Part shown: positions 27,176-35,162 of the stretch, one piece after another
How the letters are laid out: each line of letters starts with the position of its first letter
Position numbering within the stretch: the stretch's first letter is position 1
Source: Syntrophomonadaceae bacterium
GTDB taxonomy: Bacteria; Bacillota; Syntrophomonadia; Syntrophomonadales; Syntrophomonadaceae
NCBI GenBank assembly: GCA_028698695.1
Contig: JAQVWB010000002.1
Coordinates: forward strand, 1-46,358
Length of the DNA: 46,358 nucleotides
Direction of reading: 5' to 3'
The notes under the pieces: model-generated
What the model saw: the letters and a program-made list of their open reading frames with translations, nothing else
What the model was told of the DNA's origin: nothing
Database searches by the model: none
Made by a program: the position numbers and the translations under genes

Positions 27176-28234
27176 ATGGTGATAGGTGGATTATTGTTTA
27201 TCCTGGTATTGGTCCTGGTCTTGCCATTTGCAGTTACGAAAATAGAAGAAAATCTGGAGCTGTTCTTGTTTATAATGGGTATTATGGCTGCTTTAATATC
27301 TGGCATCATGACCAGGGAATTGATTATAAAAGCTCTGGAAGAACCAATTATGATTGCTGCGGCAGTATTCATAGCCGGCTCGCTGTTCTTTTTACTTAGC
27401 CAACAATTTAAACATTTTATGAATAAAATCTTTACCATCATGCCACTTCCGTTAACCATCTTTTTAATATTAGCTCTGTTAGGTCTTTTATCCAGCGTTA
27501 TAACAGCCATAGTTGCCTCAATTATTCTGGTAGAAATAATATTTCTGCTTCCTTTTGAACGTAAACAAAAAGTTATTATTTGTATACTGGCTTGTTTCTC
27601 GATTGGATTGGGGGCAGCCCTTACGCCTATTGGTGAACCGTTGGCCACTATAGCAATATCAAAACTTAATCAGGACTTTTTCTACCTGTTACGATTACTG
27701 GGGAAATTTATTATTCCTGGCGTTATAGTAGTCAGTTTGCTTGGTGCTCTTTATACTGTATGGATACTGCGGCCGAAATCATCTGAAGAGACAATTGATT
27801 TGCATTTAGAAGACAATGGCAATAATGAGATTGAAGAATTTAGAGAGGAAGATACCTGGAGGGGTATCATTATTCGTGCTCTTAAAGTTTATTTATTTGT
27901 GATGGCTTTAGTATTTCTGGGAGAAGGCTTTCAACCATTAATTGATAAGTATGTACTGACCCTGGATTACAGAATATTGTATTGGGTAAATATGATTTCA
28001 GCTGTGTTGGATAACGCTACCTTAACTGCTGCTGAAATTAGTGTCCAAATGAGCGTCATGCAGATAGAAGCCATTTTGATGGGGTTATTGATCAGTGGAG
28101 GAATGCTTATTCCTGGTAACATACCCAATATTATATCTGCTTCAAAACTTAGAATTACCAGTACAGAATGGGCTAAATTCGGGATTCCTTTTGGTTTGGT
28201 AATGATGGCAGTGTATTTTGTGATTTTATTTTGA
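27176..28234 (+). CDS. DUF1646 family membrane transporter
   Basis: This protein of about 352 residues has ten or so hydrophobic segments in two halves separated by an acidic cytoplasmic-type loop (about residues 205-225, with many Glu/Asp). Each half has a re-entrant-type motif, GLGAALTPIGEPLATIA and SAVLDNATLTAAE/GGMLIPGNIPNIISA. This is typical of the ion-transporter superfamily that includes NhaD and ArsB. The substrate is unknown, possibly a cation or organic anion. The start ATG 27176 is nine bases after AAGGAG; a TTG directly abutting the Shine-Dalgarno is unlikely. Confidence 0.75.
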   Translation: MVIGGLLFILVLVLVLPFAVTKIEENLELFLFIMGIMAALISGIMTRELIIKALEEPIMIAAAVFIAGSLFFLLSQQFKHFMNKIFTIMPLPLTIFLILALLGLLSSVITAIVASIILVEIIFLLPFERKQKVIICILACFSIGLGAALTPIGEPLATIAISKLNQDFFYLLRLLGKFIIPGVIVVSLLGALYTVWILRPKSSEETIDLHLEDNGNNEIEEFREEDTWRGIIIRALKVYLFVMALVFLGEGFQPLIDKYVLTLDYRILYWVNMISAVLDNATLTAAEISVQMSVMQIEAILMGLLISGGMLIPGNIPNIISASKLRITSTEWAKFGIPFGLVMMAVYFVILF

Positions 28235-28340
28235 TAAAAGACAAATAAGCCTGGCCTGCTTCTGTTGTTTGAACCTGACTTTAACTGATTTAACCTGACG
28301 GTATAAAATTTTGATGACCTTATTATAATGCACATACAGA

Positions 28341-28375
28341 AAGCTGCTAACCTATTACAGTTAGCAGCTTTTATT
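28341..28375. terminator. Bidirectional terminator between converging genes
   Basis: The perfect 11-bp stem AAGCTGCTAAC/GTTAGCAGCTT (28341-28351, 28360-28370) is flanked by T-rich sequence on one side and A-rich on the other. It lies between the DUF1646 transporter and the convergently transcribed acyl-CoA dehydrogenase. Confidence 0.82.
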
Positions 28376-28392
28376 AATTGTGATATTCGATT

Positions 28393-30228
28393 CTAGTAAT
28401 CAAATGCTCCAGCGGGAATTTCCAGTGCGGATGCATCGCCTTCTTTTACGATGTCAGCGATAGTCCATACCTGAGGAACCACATTGTATAAATAGTATCT
28501 TGCTGAGTAGACTTTCCCGGTATAGAATTCGTAATCGTAATGTTCGGGTCCAACTTCTTCGGCACGTTTTTGAGCAATCATGGCTTGTTCCAGAATACAC
28601 CATGCACCATAGACGATGGAACTGGCAGTAAGGATTCGGCGGGAATACAGAGGCATCATATCAATTTTTCCTGCACCCATGAATCCTATAATAGCTGACT
28701 GCAGTTCTGCCAGGGCATCAACTGCTTTACCGAATTTTTCGAATTCCTTTTCGAATCCGGCGGCATTCTTGTTGGCATCCGCAAATGCTTTAACTTCTGC
28801 ATACCATTTAGCATATACGGAACCTTTTTTCATGGTCCATTTGCGGCCAATATAGTCTAAGGACTGGATATAGTTGGTGCCTTCCCAGATGGAGTATATT
28901 TTGCAGTCACGAGCGATCTGGGAAACCGGATATTCTTCGCAAAATCCGTATCCACCATAAGCCTGGATAGCTTCACAGCACAGATTCCAAACTTCGTCGG
29001 TGGGATAAGCTTTGGTCATTGGAGTTACGATTTCGATGAAATCGTTGGCTGCCTGTCTCTTTTCCGGATCCGGATCCTTGGCACGGATATCAAACATGAA
29101 GAAAGTCTTCATGATCATGGCCCGCATTACCTCGACCAGAGCTTTTCCATTTAACAGGGTGCGGCGGATATCCGGATGTTGAATGATGGGAACACGTGGG
29201 CCCTTCATATCAGTCAACGGACGTCCCTGGATACGTTCTTTGGTATAGTCACGGGCATTGTAAACCGCATTGGCGGAACATGCCAGCCCCAGCAGACCGG
29301 TTCCCAGACGGGCAAAGTTCATGCATTGGAACATCTGTGCCATACCTTTGGCTTTGCCGTCTTCTCCTGGAGGATCGCCAATTAAATAGGCACGGCAGTT
29401 ATTATTTTCGCCCATGGCCAGAGAAGCCGTAGCCGAACCAAATTGTCCCATTTTGTGTTCGATACCGGTACACTGAACATCATTGTCTGTCAGAGTTCCG
29501 TCATCTTCTACCCAATATTTCGGAACGATGAACAGCGATATTCCGCTGGTGCCTTCCCGAGCTCCTTCGACTCTGGCCAGGTACAGATGAATGATGTTTT
29601 CAGTAAAATCATTGTCTCCGCCGGTGATGAATATTTTACTCCCTTTGATTTTGTAAACACCAGGCACATCAGTGGGATAAGCTTTGGAGAGAATATCCCC
29701 AACATCGGAACCCGCAGTGGCTTCAGTTAAACACATGGTTCCTGCCCAAGTTCCATCCATCATCTTGGGAAGGAATTTTTCCTTCAGTTCTTCAGAAGCA
29801 AAGGCTTCAATCAGTTCTGCAGAGCCGGTAGTCAAACCAATATAGGGCATGAAAGCCGGATTGCCGGCTGCCAGCATCTCGGTACAGAAGGCGAAGAGGA
29901 ATTGCGGCATGGTCAAAGCATCTTCGCCAAAGCCGATATTGGCAGTTCCCCAGCCATCCTGCTGCAGTTTGTGGAACAGAGGACCAAAGGTAGGTGGTGT
30001 GGTTACTTTGCCATTGGCAAAGCTGCAAGGATTAGCATTTCCATCTTCATTACTGGGTTCAATGATTTCTTTGACCATTTTACGGAAAGGTTCTAGAATG
30101 GATTTTACATCATCCTTGGAATAATAATCAGCAAAATCTTCGTAAGCAAATACTATTTCAGTGGGCAGCCACTCCTGGGCTATAAATTCGAAATCACGAG
30201 TGTTCAAATAAGCAAAATTAGACGCCAT
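28393..30228 (-). CDS. Acyl-CoA dehydrogenase, long (~600-residue) type
   Basis: This 611-residue FAD enzyme would oxidise an acyl-CoA to the enoyl-CoA. Seen are the substrate/FAD motif CLTEATAGSDVGD, KIFITGGDND, the flavin-domain YGGYGFCEEYPVSQIARDCK, and the catalytic base Glu449 in WEGTNYIQ. A C-terminal extension of about 130 residues is typical of the larger family that includes FadE5-type enzymes. In fatty-acid-oxidising syntrophs such genes act in butyrate or longer-chain oxidation; the chain length is not readable here. The ATG start has GGGGGG seven to twelve bases upstream. It is transcribed alone towards a bidirectional terminator. Confidence 0.93.
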   Translation of the reverse strand: MASNFAYLNTRDFEFIAQEWLPTEIVFAYEDFADYYSKDDVKSILEPFRKMVKEIIEPSNEDGNANPCSFANGKVTTPPTFGPLFHKLQQDGWGTANIGFGEDALTMPQFLFAFCTEMLAAGNPAFMPYIGLTTGSAELIEAFASEELKEKFLPKMMDGTWAGTMCLTEATAGSDVGDILSKAYPTDVPGVYKIKGSKIFITGGDNDFTENIIHLYLARVEGAREGTSGISLFIVPKYWVEDDGTLTDNDVQCTGIEHKMGQFGSATASLAMGENNNCRAYLIGDPPGEDGKAKGMAQMFQCMNFARLGTGLLGLACSANAVYNARDYTKERIQGRPLTDMKGPRVPIIQHPDIRRTLLNGKALVEVMRAMIMKTFFMFDIRAKDPDPEKRQAANDFIEIVTPMTKAYPTDEVWNLCCEAIQAYGGYGFCEEYPVSQIARDCKIYSIWEGTNYIQSLDYIGRKWTMKKGSVYAKWYAEVKAFADANKNAAGFEKEFEKFGKAVDALAELQSAIIGFMGAGKIDMMPLYSRRILTASSIVYGAWCILEQAMIAQKRAEEVGPEHYDYEFYTGKVYSARYYLYNVVPQVWTIADIVKEGDASALEIPAGAFDY

Positions 30229-30393
30229 TCAATAATACCCCCCAAATTTCTGGAATTGAGTAGTCAATTCCTTCATAATAAGATTCCTGTTGTCTACGGT
30301 TTCCTATAATAATTTTTATATCTCACCTCCTATAAAATAAGCAATTGTTAGATACATTTTATCTACCAGTAATTAAAGTTACCATAAATTATA
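30229..30393 (-). promoter_or_regulatory. Leader and candidate -10 of the acyl-CoA dehydrogenase gene
   Basis: On the minus strand a TATAAT lies at 30393-30388, with no convincing -35. Downstream are an inverted repeat TAGATA-CATTT-TATCTA (30349-30365) and a perfect but orphan AGGAGGT (30331-30325). A 15-codon ATG ORF (30276-30229) ends directly before the dehydrogenase ATG. The layout suggests a leader of about 150 bases. The elements are seen; the regulatory role is inferred. Confidence 0.4.
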
Positions 30394-30538
30394 ACATATC
30401 GGAATTTTTAGAAGATAGCCTATATATTTAATTACAAAAGGCATTATCGACACTCCTTATAATTATTTCTCCATCTATTAATGTAAATCCTGTTTTAAAG
30501 GAGCAAAGTTTTAAGATTATTTTTAGAATTAATGATTG

Positions 30539-30642
30539 ATGCCACTGCAAAAATCTGGTTTGGATGTATAAATATGAAGGAATCCTGGTGAGGGAATATT
30601 TATACATCCAAACTGGCGCAGTATACCTTTTTGCAGTGGCAT
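30539..30642. repeat. ~104-nt imperfect palindrome
   Basis: The outer arms are ATGCCACTGCAAAAA (30539-30553) and its exact complement (30628-30642). The inner arms are TTTGGATGTATAAATAT (30559-30575) and its exact complement (30596-30612). They are separated by bulges of 5 and 15 bases and a 20-base loop. It could be a structured RNA, a small transposable-element remnant (MITE-like) or a protein-binding cruciform. It carries no ORF. Confidence 0.75.
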
Positions 30643-30657
30643 CATAATTCAGTTATA

Positions 30658-30691
30658 AAGAGATACACCCACTGCAGCAAGTGTATCTCTT
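30658..30691 (-). terminator. Hairpin, probable minus-strand terminator
   Basis: A perfect 11-bp stem (AAGAGATACAC at 30658-30668, GTGTATCTCTT at 30681-30691) has a 12-base loop. On the minus strand it ends in TCTCTTTATAA, a modest T tail. It would end transcripts coming from the exported-protein gene at 30835-31377. Confidence 0.5.
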
Positions 30692-30721
30692 AAAATAATA
30701 TAAACTTATATTAACAATAAA

Positions 30722-30830
30722 TTAAAAAGCCAGCACGCAACTGGGGTAATTATCTTTCAGGTACTTGGCAATTTCAGGTGATTGCAAAGCTGCTCCCAGT
30801 GCCTTGATAGTATCTTTGTAAATGATGCTA
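30722..30830 (-). pseudogene. C-terminal remnant of a MetQ/NlpA-type substrate-binding lipoprotein
   Basis: A short minus-strand frame encodes YKDTIKALGAALQSPEIA, then KYLKDNYPSCVLAF and TAA. This closely resembles the conserved ending of methionine-binding MetQ/NlpA lipoproteins (ALQSxEVKKFIEEKY...PAF). It has no start, and the frame is closed by a stop about 35 bases further upstream. It is most likely a decayed gene end abutting the neighbouring ORF, left by deletion or rearrangement. Confidence 0.55.
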
Positions 30831-30834
30831 AGTT

Positions 30835-31377
30835 TTACAACCTGCCGGGAGGGTCTTTCTGCAATATAATTTTAGTTACGAGGCCACCTCGAACCTGAAA
30901 TACTATACAGCGATTATTATCATTGCCATAAACTGCATCAAAATCATGCAGGTTGTCAACTTTATGCACCGAGGCGTAAGACTGACCATACTTGTCCACC
31001 ACGGAATCAAATGATTCGCCAACCTTGGCCCCTCGGGCAGTAATAATTTGATCATCAGATATATGCATTTTATGCAAAATATCACTATGTTCAGTAAAAG
31101 TAAACAGACAGTCTAAATCATTCGGGGAGTATATGGTACTAAGACCTAGAATCTCCCCATGCGGAAATACTTTTAATACGTCTGCACTGGCAGAACTGCC
31201 AATCTTCAGAGTATTATTGTTGTACGTAAACATGAAATCAGTATCTTCCAGCTCGATACTCTGTTGCGGATATTCAGTCACAAGTTTAGCTTGATTTTGT
31301 GAAATATAAACACCAAAGATAAAAACCAAAACTGCAATTATTATTACAACAGTGAATTCTTTACGAAACATACTCAT
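30835..31377 (-). CDS. Exported or membrane-anchored protein of unknown function
   Basis: This 180-residue protein starts with MSMFRKEFTVV and one hydrophobic helix (about 8-25), which suggests a signal anchor with the rest outside the cell. The C-terminal half (GAKVGESFDSVVDKYG ... RCIVFQVRGGLVTKIIL) resembles small exported domains with a G-x-S-x-x-x-V-x-x-x-Y-G turn followed by paired strands. I cannot name a family. AAGGAG five bases before ATG 31377 supports the start. Its 3' end adjoins a MetQ-like remnant, so the last residues (after ILQK) may have been changed by a rearrangement. Confidence 0.65.
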   Translation of the reverse strand: MSMFRKEFTVVIIIAVLVFIFGVYISQNQAKLVTEYPQQSIELEDTDFMFTYNNNTLKIGSSASADVLKVFPHGEILGLSTIYSPNDLDCLFTFTEHSDILHKMHISDDQIITARGAKVGESFDSVVDKYGQSYASVHKVDNLHDFDAVYGNDNNRCIVFQVRGGLVTKIILQKDPPGRL

Positions 31378-31505
31378 AATACTCCTTTTCAGTTGAAGAT
31401 GATTAATTTACAGTCAATACTAATAAAACTCCAATAAAGACTATTGTATTAGCTTTTCTCATTTATAATATTATACTGGGAAGGTAAAAGGAAGAGGGTA
31501 ATACT

Positions 31506-32468
31506 TTGAAATCACATTATGAAACTAGACGGGAATGGGGAGATAAAAGATATCATAGTTTAAACTTTTTTCTGCGGGAAAAATTTGGACATAAAGTTTT
31601 TAAAATTCCATTAGATGCCGGGTTTACTTGTCCAAATCGTGATGGAACCCTATCCACTCGAGGGTGTTTGTTTTGTAGTGCTGCAGGTGCAGGGGACTTT
31701 GCCGGTAATCGGGAAGATAGCATTAGTCAACAGTTTACTGAGGTAACCGAAACTATGCATAAAAAATGGTCCGAAGGAAAATATATTGCCTACTTTCAAG
31801 CCTTTACCAATACTTATGCACCCATTTCTGTACTCAGAGAACTATATTATAAAGCTTTACAGCAACCCGGGGTAATTGGCCTGGCTATCGCTACCCGTCC
31901 GGATTGTTTAAATACGCAAGTTTTAGATTTACTGGAGGAAATTAAAGCACAAACCTACTTATGGGTAGAATTAGGCTTGCAAACTATTCATAAAAAAACT
32001 TCTGACCGCATGAATCTACATTATAATTGTGATAATTTTCAAGTGGCGCTAAATAATTTGAAAAATAGAGATATTCCTGTGGTAGCGCATATTATATTGG
32101 GCCTTCCCGGAGAAAGTCATATAGAGATGCAGCAAACCGGTGAATGGTTGGCGAATCAACCCATACAGGGTTTAAAAATCCACCTGTTACATTTAATGAA
32201 AAACACTCAACTAGCCTATGAATATAAAAATAGACCATTTCACTTTCTTACTCAAAGTGAATATGCAGATCTGGTAATAGATTGTTTGGAAATTCTATCT
32301 CCGGATGTGGTTATACATCGCTTGACTGGCGACAGTCCACGCGCTTTATTGATAGGACCTGAATGGAGTCTTAATAAATGGGAGACTCTGAATTATATTG
32401 ATCAAAGATTACTGGAACGGGATACCTGGCAGGGGAAATATTTTAACACCGATATTTCTGCTTTATAA
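31506..32468 (+). CDS. Radical SAM protein, YtqA/YhcC (TIGR01212) family
   Basis: This 320-residue protein has a radical SAM core with an unusual cysteine spacing, CPNRDG followed ten residues on by GCLFC, which is characteristic of this family. Other matches are FQAFTNTYAP, ATRPDCL, ELGLQTIH and HIILGLPGES. The reaction is not established for most members; the family is linked to tRNA or cofactor modification. The start is TTG 31506, preceded by GAAGAGGG. It is the only gene in its unit, ahead of the tRNA. Confidence 0.85.
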   Translation: MKSHYETRREWGDKRYHSLNFFLREKFGHKVFKIPLDAGFTCPNRDGTLSTRGCLFCSAAGAGDFAGNREDSISQQFTEVTETMHKKWSEGKYIAYFQAFTNTYAPISVLRELYYKALQQPGVIGLAIATRPDCLNTQVLDLLEEIKAQTYLWVELGLQTIHKKTSDRMNLHYNCDNFQVALNNLKNRDIPVVAHIILGLPGESHIEMQQTGEWLANQPIQGLKIHLLHLMKNTQLAYEYKNRPFHFLTQSEYADLVIDCLEILSPDVVIHRLTGDSPRALLIGPEWSLNKWETLNYIDQRLLERDTWQGKYFNTDISAL

Positions 32469-32506
32469 TACGGGCTGCAAATAGCTTCTACAGTCCTTTT
32501 TATAGC

Positions 32507-32536
32507 TTGACAATGACTTTCACCATATAATATAAT
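32507..32536 (+). promoter_or_regulatory. Promoter of tRNA-Leu
   Basis: The consensus TTGACA (32507-32512) is 18 bases before TATAAT (32531-32536), about 30 bases upstream of the tRNA. A 7-bp inverted repeat, CAATGAC/GTCATTG, spans the -10 region (32511-32517 and about 32538-32544). Confidence 0.8.
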
Positions 32537-32565
32537 TGTCATTGCTGAGAACACAAAGTTCTTCT

Positions 32566-32652
32566 GCGGCAGTGGCGGAATCGGCAGACGCGCTAGATTC
32601 AGGTTCTAGTGCCCGTTCGGGTGTGGAGGTTCAAGTCCTCTCTGCCGCACCA
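32566..32652 (+). tRNA. tRNA-Leu (anticodon CAG)
   Basis: The acceptor stem GCGGCAG pairs with CTGCCGC, followed by discriminator A and an encoded CCA. The D arm holds GGCGGAATCGGCAGACGC. The anticodon stem CTAGA/TCTAG has loop TTCAGGT and so anticodon CAG, reading CTG. A long class II variable arm (TGCCCGTTCGGGTGT) and T arm GGAGG-TTCAAGT-CCTCT complete the leucine-type tRNA. Confidence 0.97.
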
Positions 32653-32664
32653 TATGAATAATTT

Positions 32665-32686
32665 GGGAGGTTTAGACCTCCCTTTT
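32665..32686 (+). terminator. Terminator after tRNA-Leu
   Basis: The perfect 7-bp stem GGGAGGT/ACCTCCC (32665-32671, 32676-32682) has loop TTAG and is followed by TTTTCCTGTTT. Confidence 0.8.
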
Positions 32687-32853
32687 CCTGTTTCTGAACT
32701 AAAACAACAGGTATAATATGGTAATTGTGTTTGCACATAATTGTATGATTAGTACAATGATGTTAAAATTATATTATAATTTGATGCATGATCTTTGATA
32801 AGAGAATAGAACATCTGGCACTCCGTTTCTAACACGGGGAGGATGATATAAAG

Positions 32854-33594
32854 GTGCAAGAAACTAAAAAAGTTACTGCAGTATTTGTTGATTATGACAA
32901 TTGGTTTTGGCATATACATAATAAAAATGCCACTAATGACATAGACGACATATTTAAAATAATTAAGGATTATTCAAGTATTGCTCATCTCTCAATTTAT
33001 GCAGATTTCAGTCATGATTTCATAAAAGCTGAAAAAGCAAGATTAGATTTAAAATATCCTCGAATGATTCACGATTGTGGTTCTTATTCTGATAACAATC
33101 AATTTACCAGGAAAGATTTAACCGACTTCTATTTATTAGATGACATTTATCAAACTTTATTTACTAATCCCAGAATAGAGCAGTTTATTTTGGTGGTGGG
33201 GGATGGACATTTTCACAGTGCCATAAGTCATATTAGAATGTTTCACCAAAAGATTGTTGGTGTATATGCTTTAAAAGGAAGTCTCAGTCCACTGATAAAG
33301 AATAATGCTGACTGGTATATTGAGATTGAGCCGCAATACAGTCATGATTTTAGCAAAATATTAAGCACTTTAAAATTTAACGAAGAACGTAATTTCTTTT
33401 CCTTTTTTAATTCAAGCGTAAATCTTAGCAGTAGATATCATAATACGGACCGCAACGAAATTGCACGGGCACTTTCCTATTTAATAGAACATGAATATGC
33501 ACAACAGGAAAAAGTTGAAGTACCTGGGGAAGGTGAAAGACAAGTAATTAAAGTTGACTGGCTAAAAGTTACGCAGGATGGGTTATGGAAATAA
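32854..33594 (+). CDS. NYN-domain protein (putative RNase) with C-terminal winged-helix-like region
   Basis: This 246-residue protein has the NYN (PIN-like nuclease) landmarks: AVFVDYDNW near the N-terminus (Asp13, Asp15), KDLTDFYLLDDIY in the middle, and FILVVGDGHFHSAI. These acidic residues normally form a metal-dependent nuclease site. The last about 60 residues (NEIARALSYLIEHEYAQ...VDWLKV) look like a small winged-helix domain, as found in LabA/OST-HTH-type proteins. The target is unknown. The start GTG 32854 follows GGGAGG by about 11 bases. It stands alone. Confidence 0.72.
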   Translation: MQETKKVTAVFVDYDNWFWHIHNKNATNDIDDIFKIIKDYSSIAHLSIYADFSHDFIKAEKARLDLKYPRMIHDCGSYSDNNQFTRKDLTDFYLLDDIYQTLFTNPRIEQFILVVGDGHFHSAISHIRMFHQKIVGVYALKGSLSPLIKNNADWYIEIEPQYSHDFSKILSTLKFNEERNFFSFFNSSVNLSSRYHNTDRNEIARALSYLIEHEYAQQEKVEVPGEGERQVIKVDWLKVTQDGLWK

Positions 33595-33644
33595 TAAACG
33601 AAATATAATAATGTTATGGGAGGCCAGATTTATCTATTCCTTAA

Positions 33645-33670
33645 AATCAGGAGTTAAAAAGTACCTGATT
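33645..33670 (-). terminator. Probable terminator of the SLH-protein operon
   Basis: A 7-bp stem AATCAGG/CCTGATT (33645-33651, 33664-33670) has a 12-base loop. On the minus strand it continues as TTTTAAGG. It lies 21 bases beyond the small membrane-protein gene stop. Confidence 0.5.
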
Positions 33671-33690
33671 ACTTTATAATTAAGCAACTT

Positions 33691-33810
33691 TTACAAATTA
33701 TCAATAACCGTTATAAAGATATAATGAATAGCCAGAGCCAGTATCACAGTAAATATTAAAAGTATTACTGCCGCCTTGTTTCTTAATATCCATTGCCATA
33801 CTCTGTCCAT
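33691..33810 (-). CDS. Small membrane protein, 39 residues
   Basis: The frame begins MDRVWQWILRNKAAVI and then has one strongly hydrophobic helix (LLIFTVILALAIHYIFI), ending VIDNL. Two Arg and a Lys before the helix favour an inside N-terminus. AGAGGTGAT at 33817-33825 gives good spacing to ATG 33810. It starts 18 bases after the SLH-protein stop on the same strand and is followed by a terminator-like hairpin, so it looks like the second gene of that operon. No family is recognised. Confidence 0.6.
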   Translation of the reverse strand: MDRVWQWILRNKAAVILLIFTVILALAIHYIFITVIDNL

Positions 33811-33828
33811 TCAATTATCACCTCTATA

Positions 33829-35016
33829 CTAATTCTCGACATATATTTTATAGCGATTGGCCTTTTCATCCCAATCCGTATCAATAATATTATAACGATT
33901 TTCATCATATTTTAACGTACGATTTATTAATGTATATATTTCATCAAACCACTGCAGACGGTTATCATCAATAAAATATATGTTGGAATTATCCAAATAG
34001 CGGTAACTGCCTTCCAGATAAACAGCAACTTCTTCATAATCCCAACTGGTTTTTACATTATCCAGATAGAAAAATATAGTGGATTTATCTATGTAATCAT
34101 CTTCTTCTGTAGCAACTACTAATTGACGATTGTTTGCATTATAATACATTGAAGTTATGGTTTTAGTCTCCCGGCCAAATTTAATCCGTATATTGGCAGC
34201 ATCAATATCATAAATGTTATTGCCAAGTTTAATACGATTTCGGGATAATATTTCAATCTCATCCCAATCGTATGCAGTGCTGCCCCGCAGGATTTGAACC
34301 TGGGCAGGTGAATAATTGCGATTGTCAATTCTTATATTTTCATAATATACATTGGCACTATCAGGTAGTAAATAATCAGTTTTTTCCCCGGATGAATCAT
34401 TTAAGCAGATTTTGTTCTTTGATATCTGGTACAGCAAACGTGAACATATAGTAGCAGCCTGGGCACGAGTTACCTGGCTATCCGGTCTAAAATCACCTGA
34501 AGGATAACCGGATAAGAGACCCTCACTATAAGCAGTGTATATGTAGCCATAATAAGGATTGCCGGTAAGCACTTCGCCATCATTAAAGGGCAATGAACCA
34601 TATACCGGTGACATTTGCAAACAGCGCACGGTTAAGGCGGCTATTTCGGCACGGTTGATTGCCTGATCCGGAATGGGTCCATAGGGATATTCACTGGTTA
34701 TTATAATACCGTGTTTAATTGCCTGTTCAATCTGGGGTTGTGCCCAGTGTGAAGAAATGGTTGAATAATTAGCAGAAGATTTTATTTTCAGGCAGGACAT
34801 CAGCAGAGTTACGAATTCTGCCCTGGTCATTACCTGATCTGGTCGGAAGGTCCCGTCCGGATATCCTTTCAGATGACCAGCCATTGACATAGCCATTATA
34901 TTGCCATAAGCCCAATGGTTATCTATATCATTGTATGCCACTGCATCTTTAGTTGAAAGGCTGACAACCAAAATAATAATAATGACTATGGAAATTATTC
35001 TCTGGTAGAGTTTCAA
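33829..35016 (-). CDS. SLH-domain surface protein
   Basis: This 395-residue protein has a signal peptide (MKLYQRIISIVIIIILVVSL, cleavage near AVAYND). Three S-layer homology domains follow at about residues 29-72, 88-130 and 150-195, with GYPDGTFRPDQVMTRAEF and GYPSGDFRPDSQVTRAQA. These anchor proteins to cell-wall polymers. The C-terminal half has repeated short beta-type units ending in YDIDAANIRI- and YNIIDTDW-like sequences, with no known domain. The start is TTG 35016, preceded by AGGGAGG. A small membrane-protein gene follows closely. Confidence 0.85.
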   Translation of the reverse strand: MKLYQRIISIVIIIILVVSLSTKDAVAYNDIDNHWAYGNIMAMSMAGHLKGYPDGTFRPDQVMTRAEFVTLLMSCLKIKSSANYSTISSHWAQPQIEQAIKHGIIITSEYPYGPIPDQAINRAEIAALTVRCLQMSPVYGSLPFNDGEVLTGNPYYGYIYTAYSEGLLSGYPSGDFRPDSQVTRAQAATICSRLLYQISKNKICLNDSSGEKTDYLLPDSANVYYENIRIDNRNYSPAQVQILRGSTAYDWDEIEILSRNRIKLGNNIYDIDAANIRIKFGRETKTITSMYYNANNRQLVVATEEDDYIDKSTIFFYLDNVKTSWDYEEVAVYLEGSYRYLDNSNIYFIDDNRLQWFDEIYTLINRTLKYDENRYNIIDTDWDEKANRYKIYVEN

Positions 35017-35162
35017 ACAGTATACCTCCCTGACAAATAAAGAATGCCAAAGTTATTATTCAGTATAACATTGAATAACTTAAAAATTTAATAAGAAGAG
35101 ATTTTAGACTGGTTTTGTATAAAAGAAATTTAATATATACTTATTATTGGAGGGTGATTTAA

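Noticed and set aside
27052-27648. 198-codon minus-strand ORF opposite the DUF1646 transporter
   Set aside because: It mirrors a membrane-protein gene with clear family motifs on the plus strand, and it lacks a ribosome binding site and a recognisable domain.
28616-30124. Several plus-strand ORFs of 60-95 codons opposite the acyl-CoA dehydrogenase
   Set aside because: All lie inside a certain minus-strand gene and lack a Shine-Dalgarno or domain.
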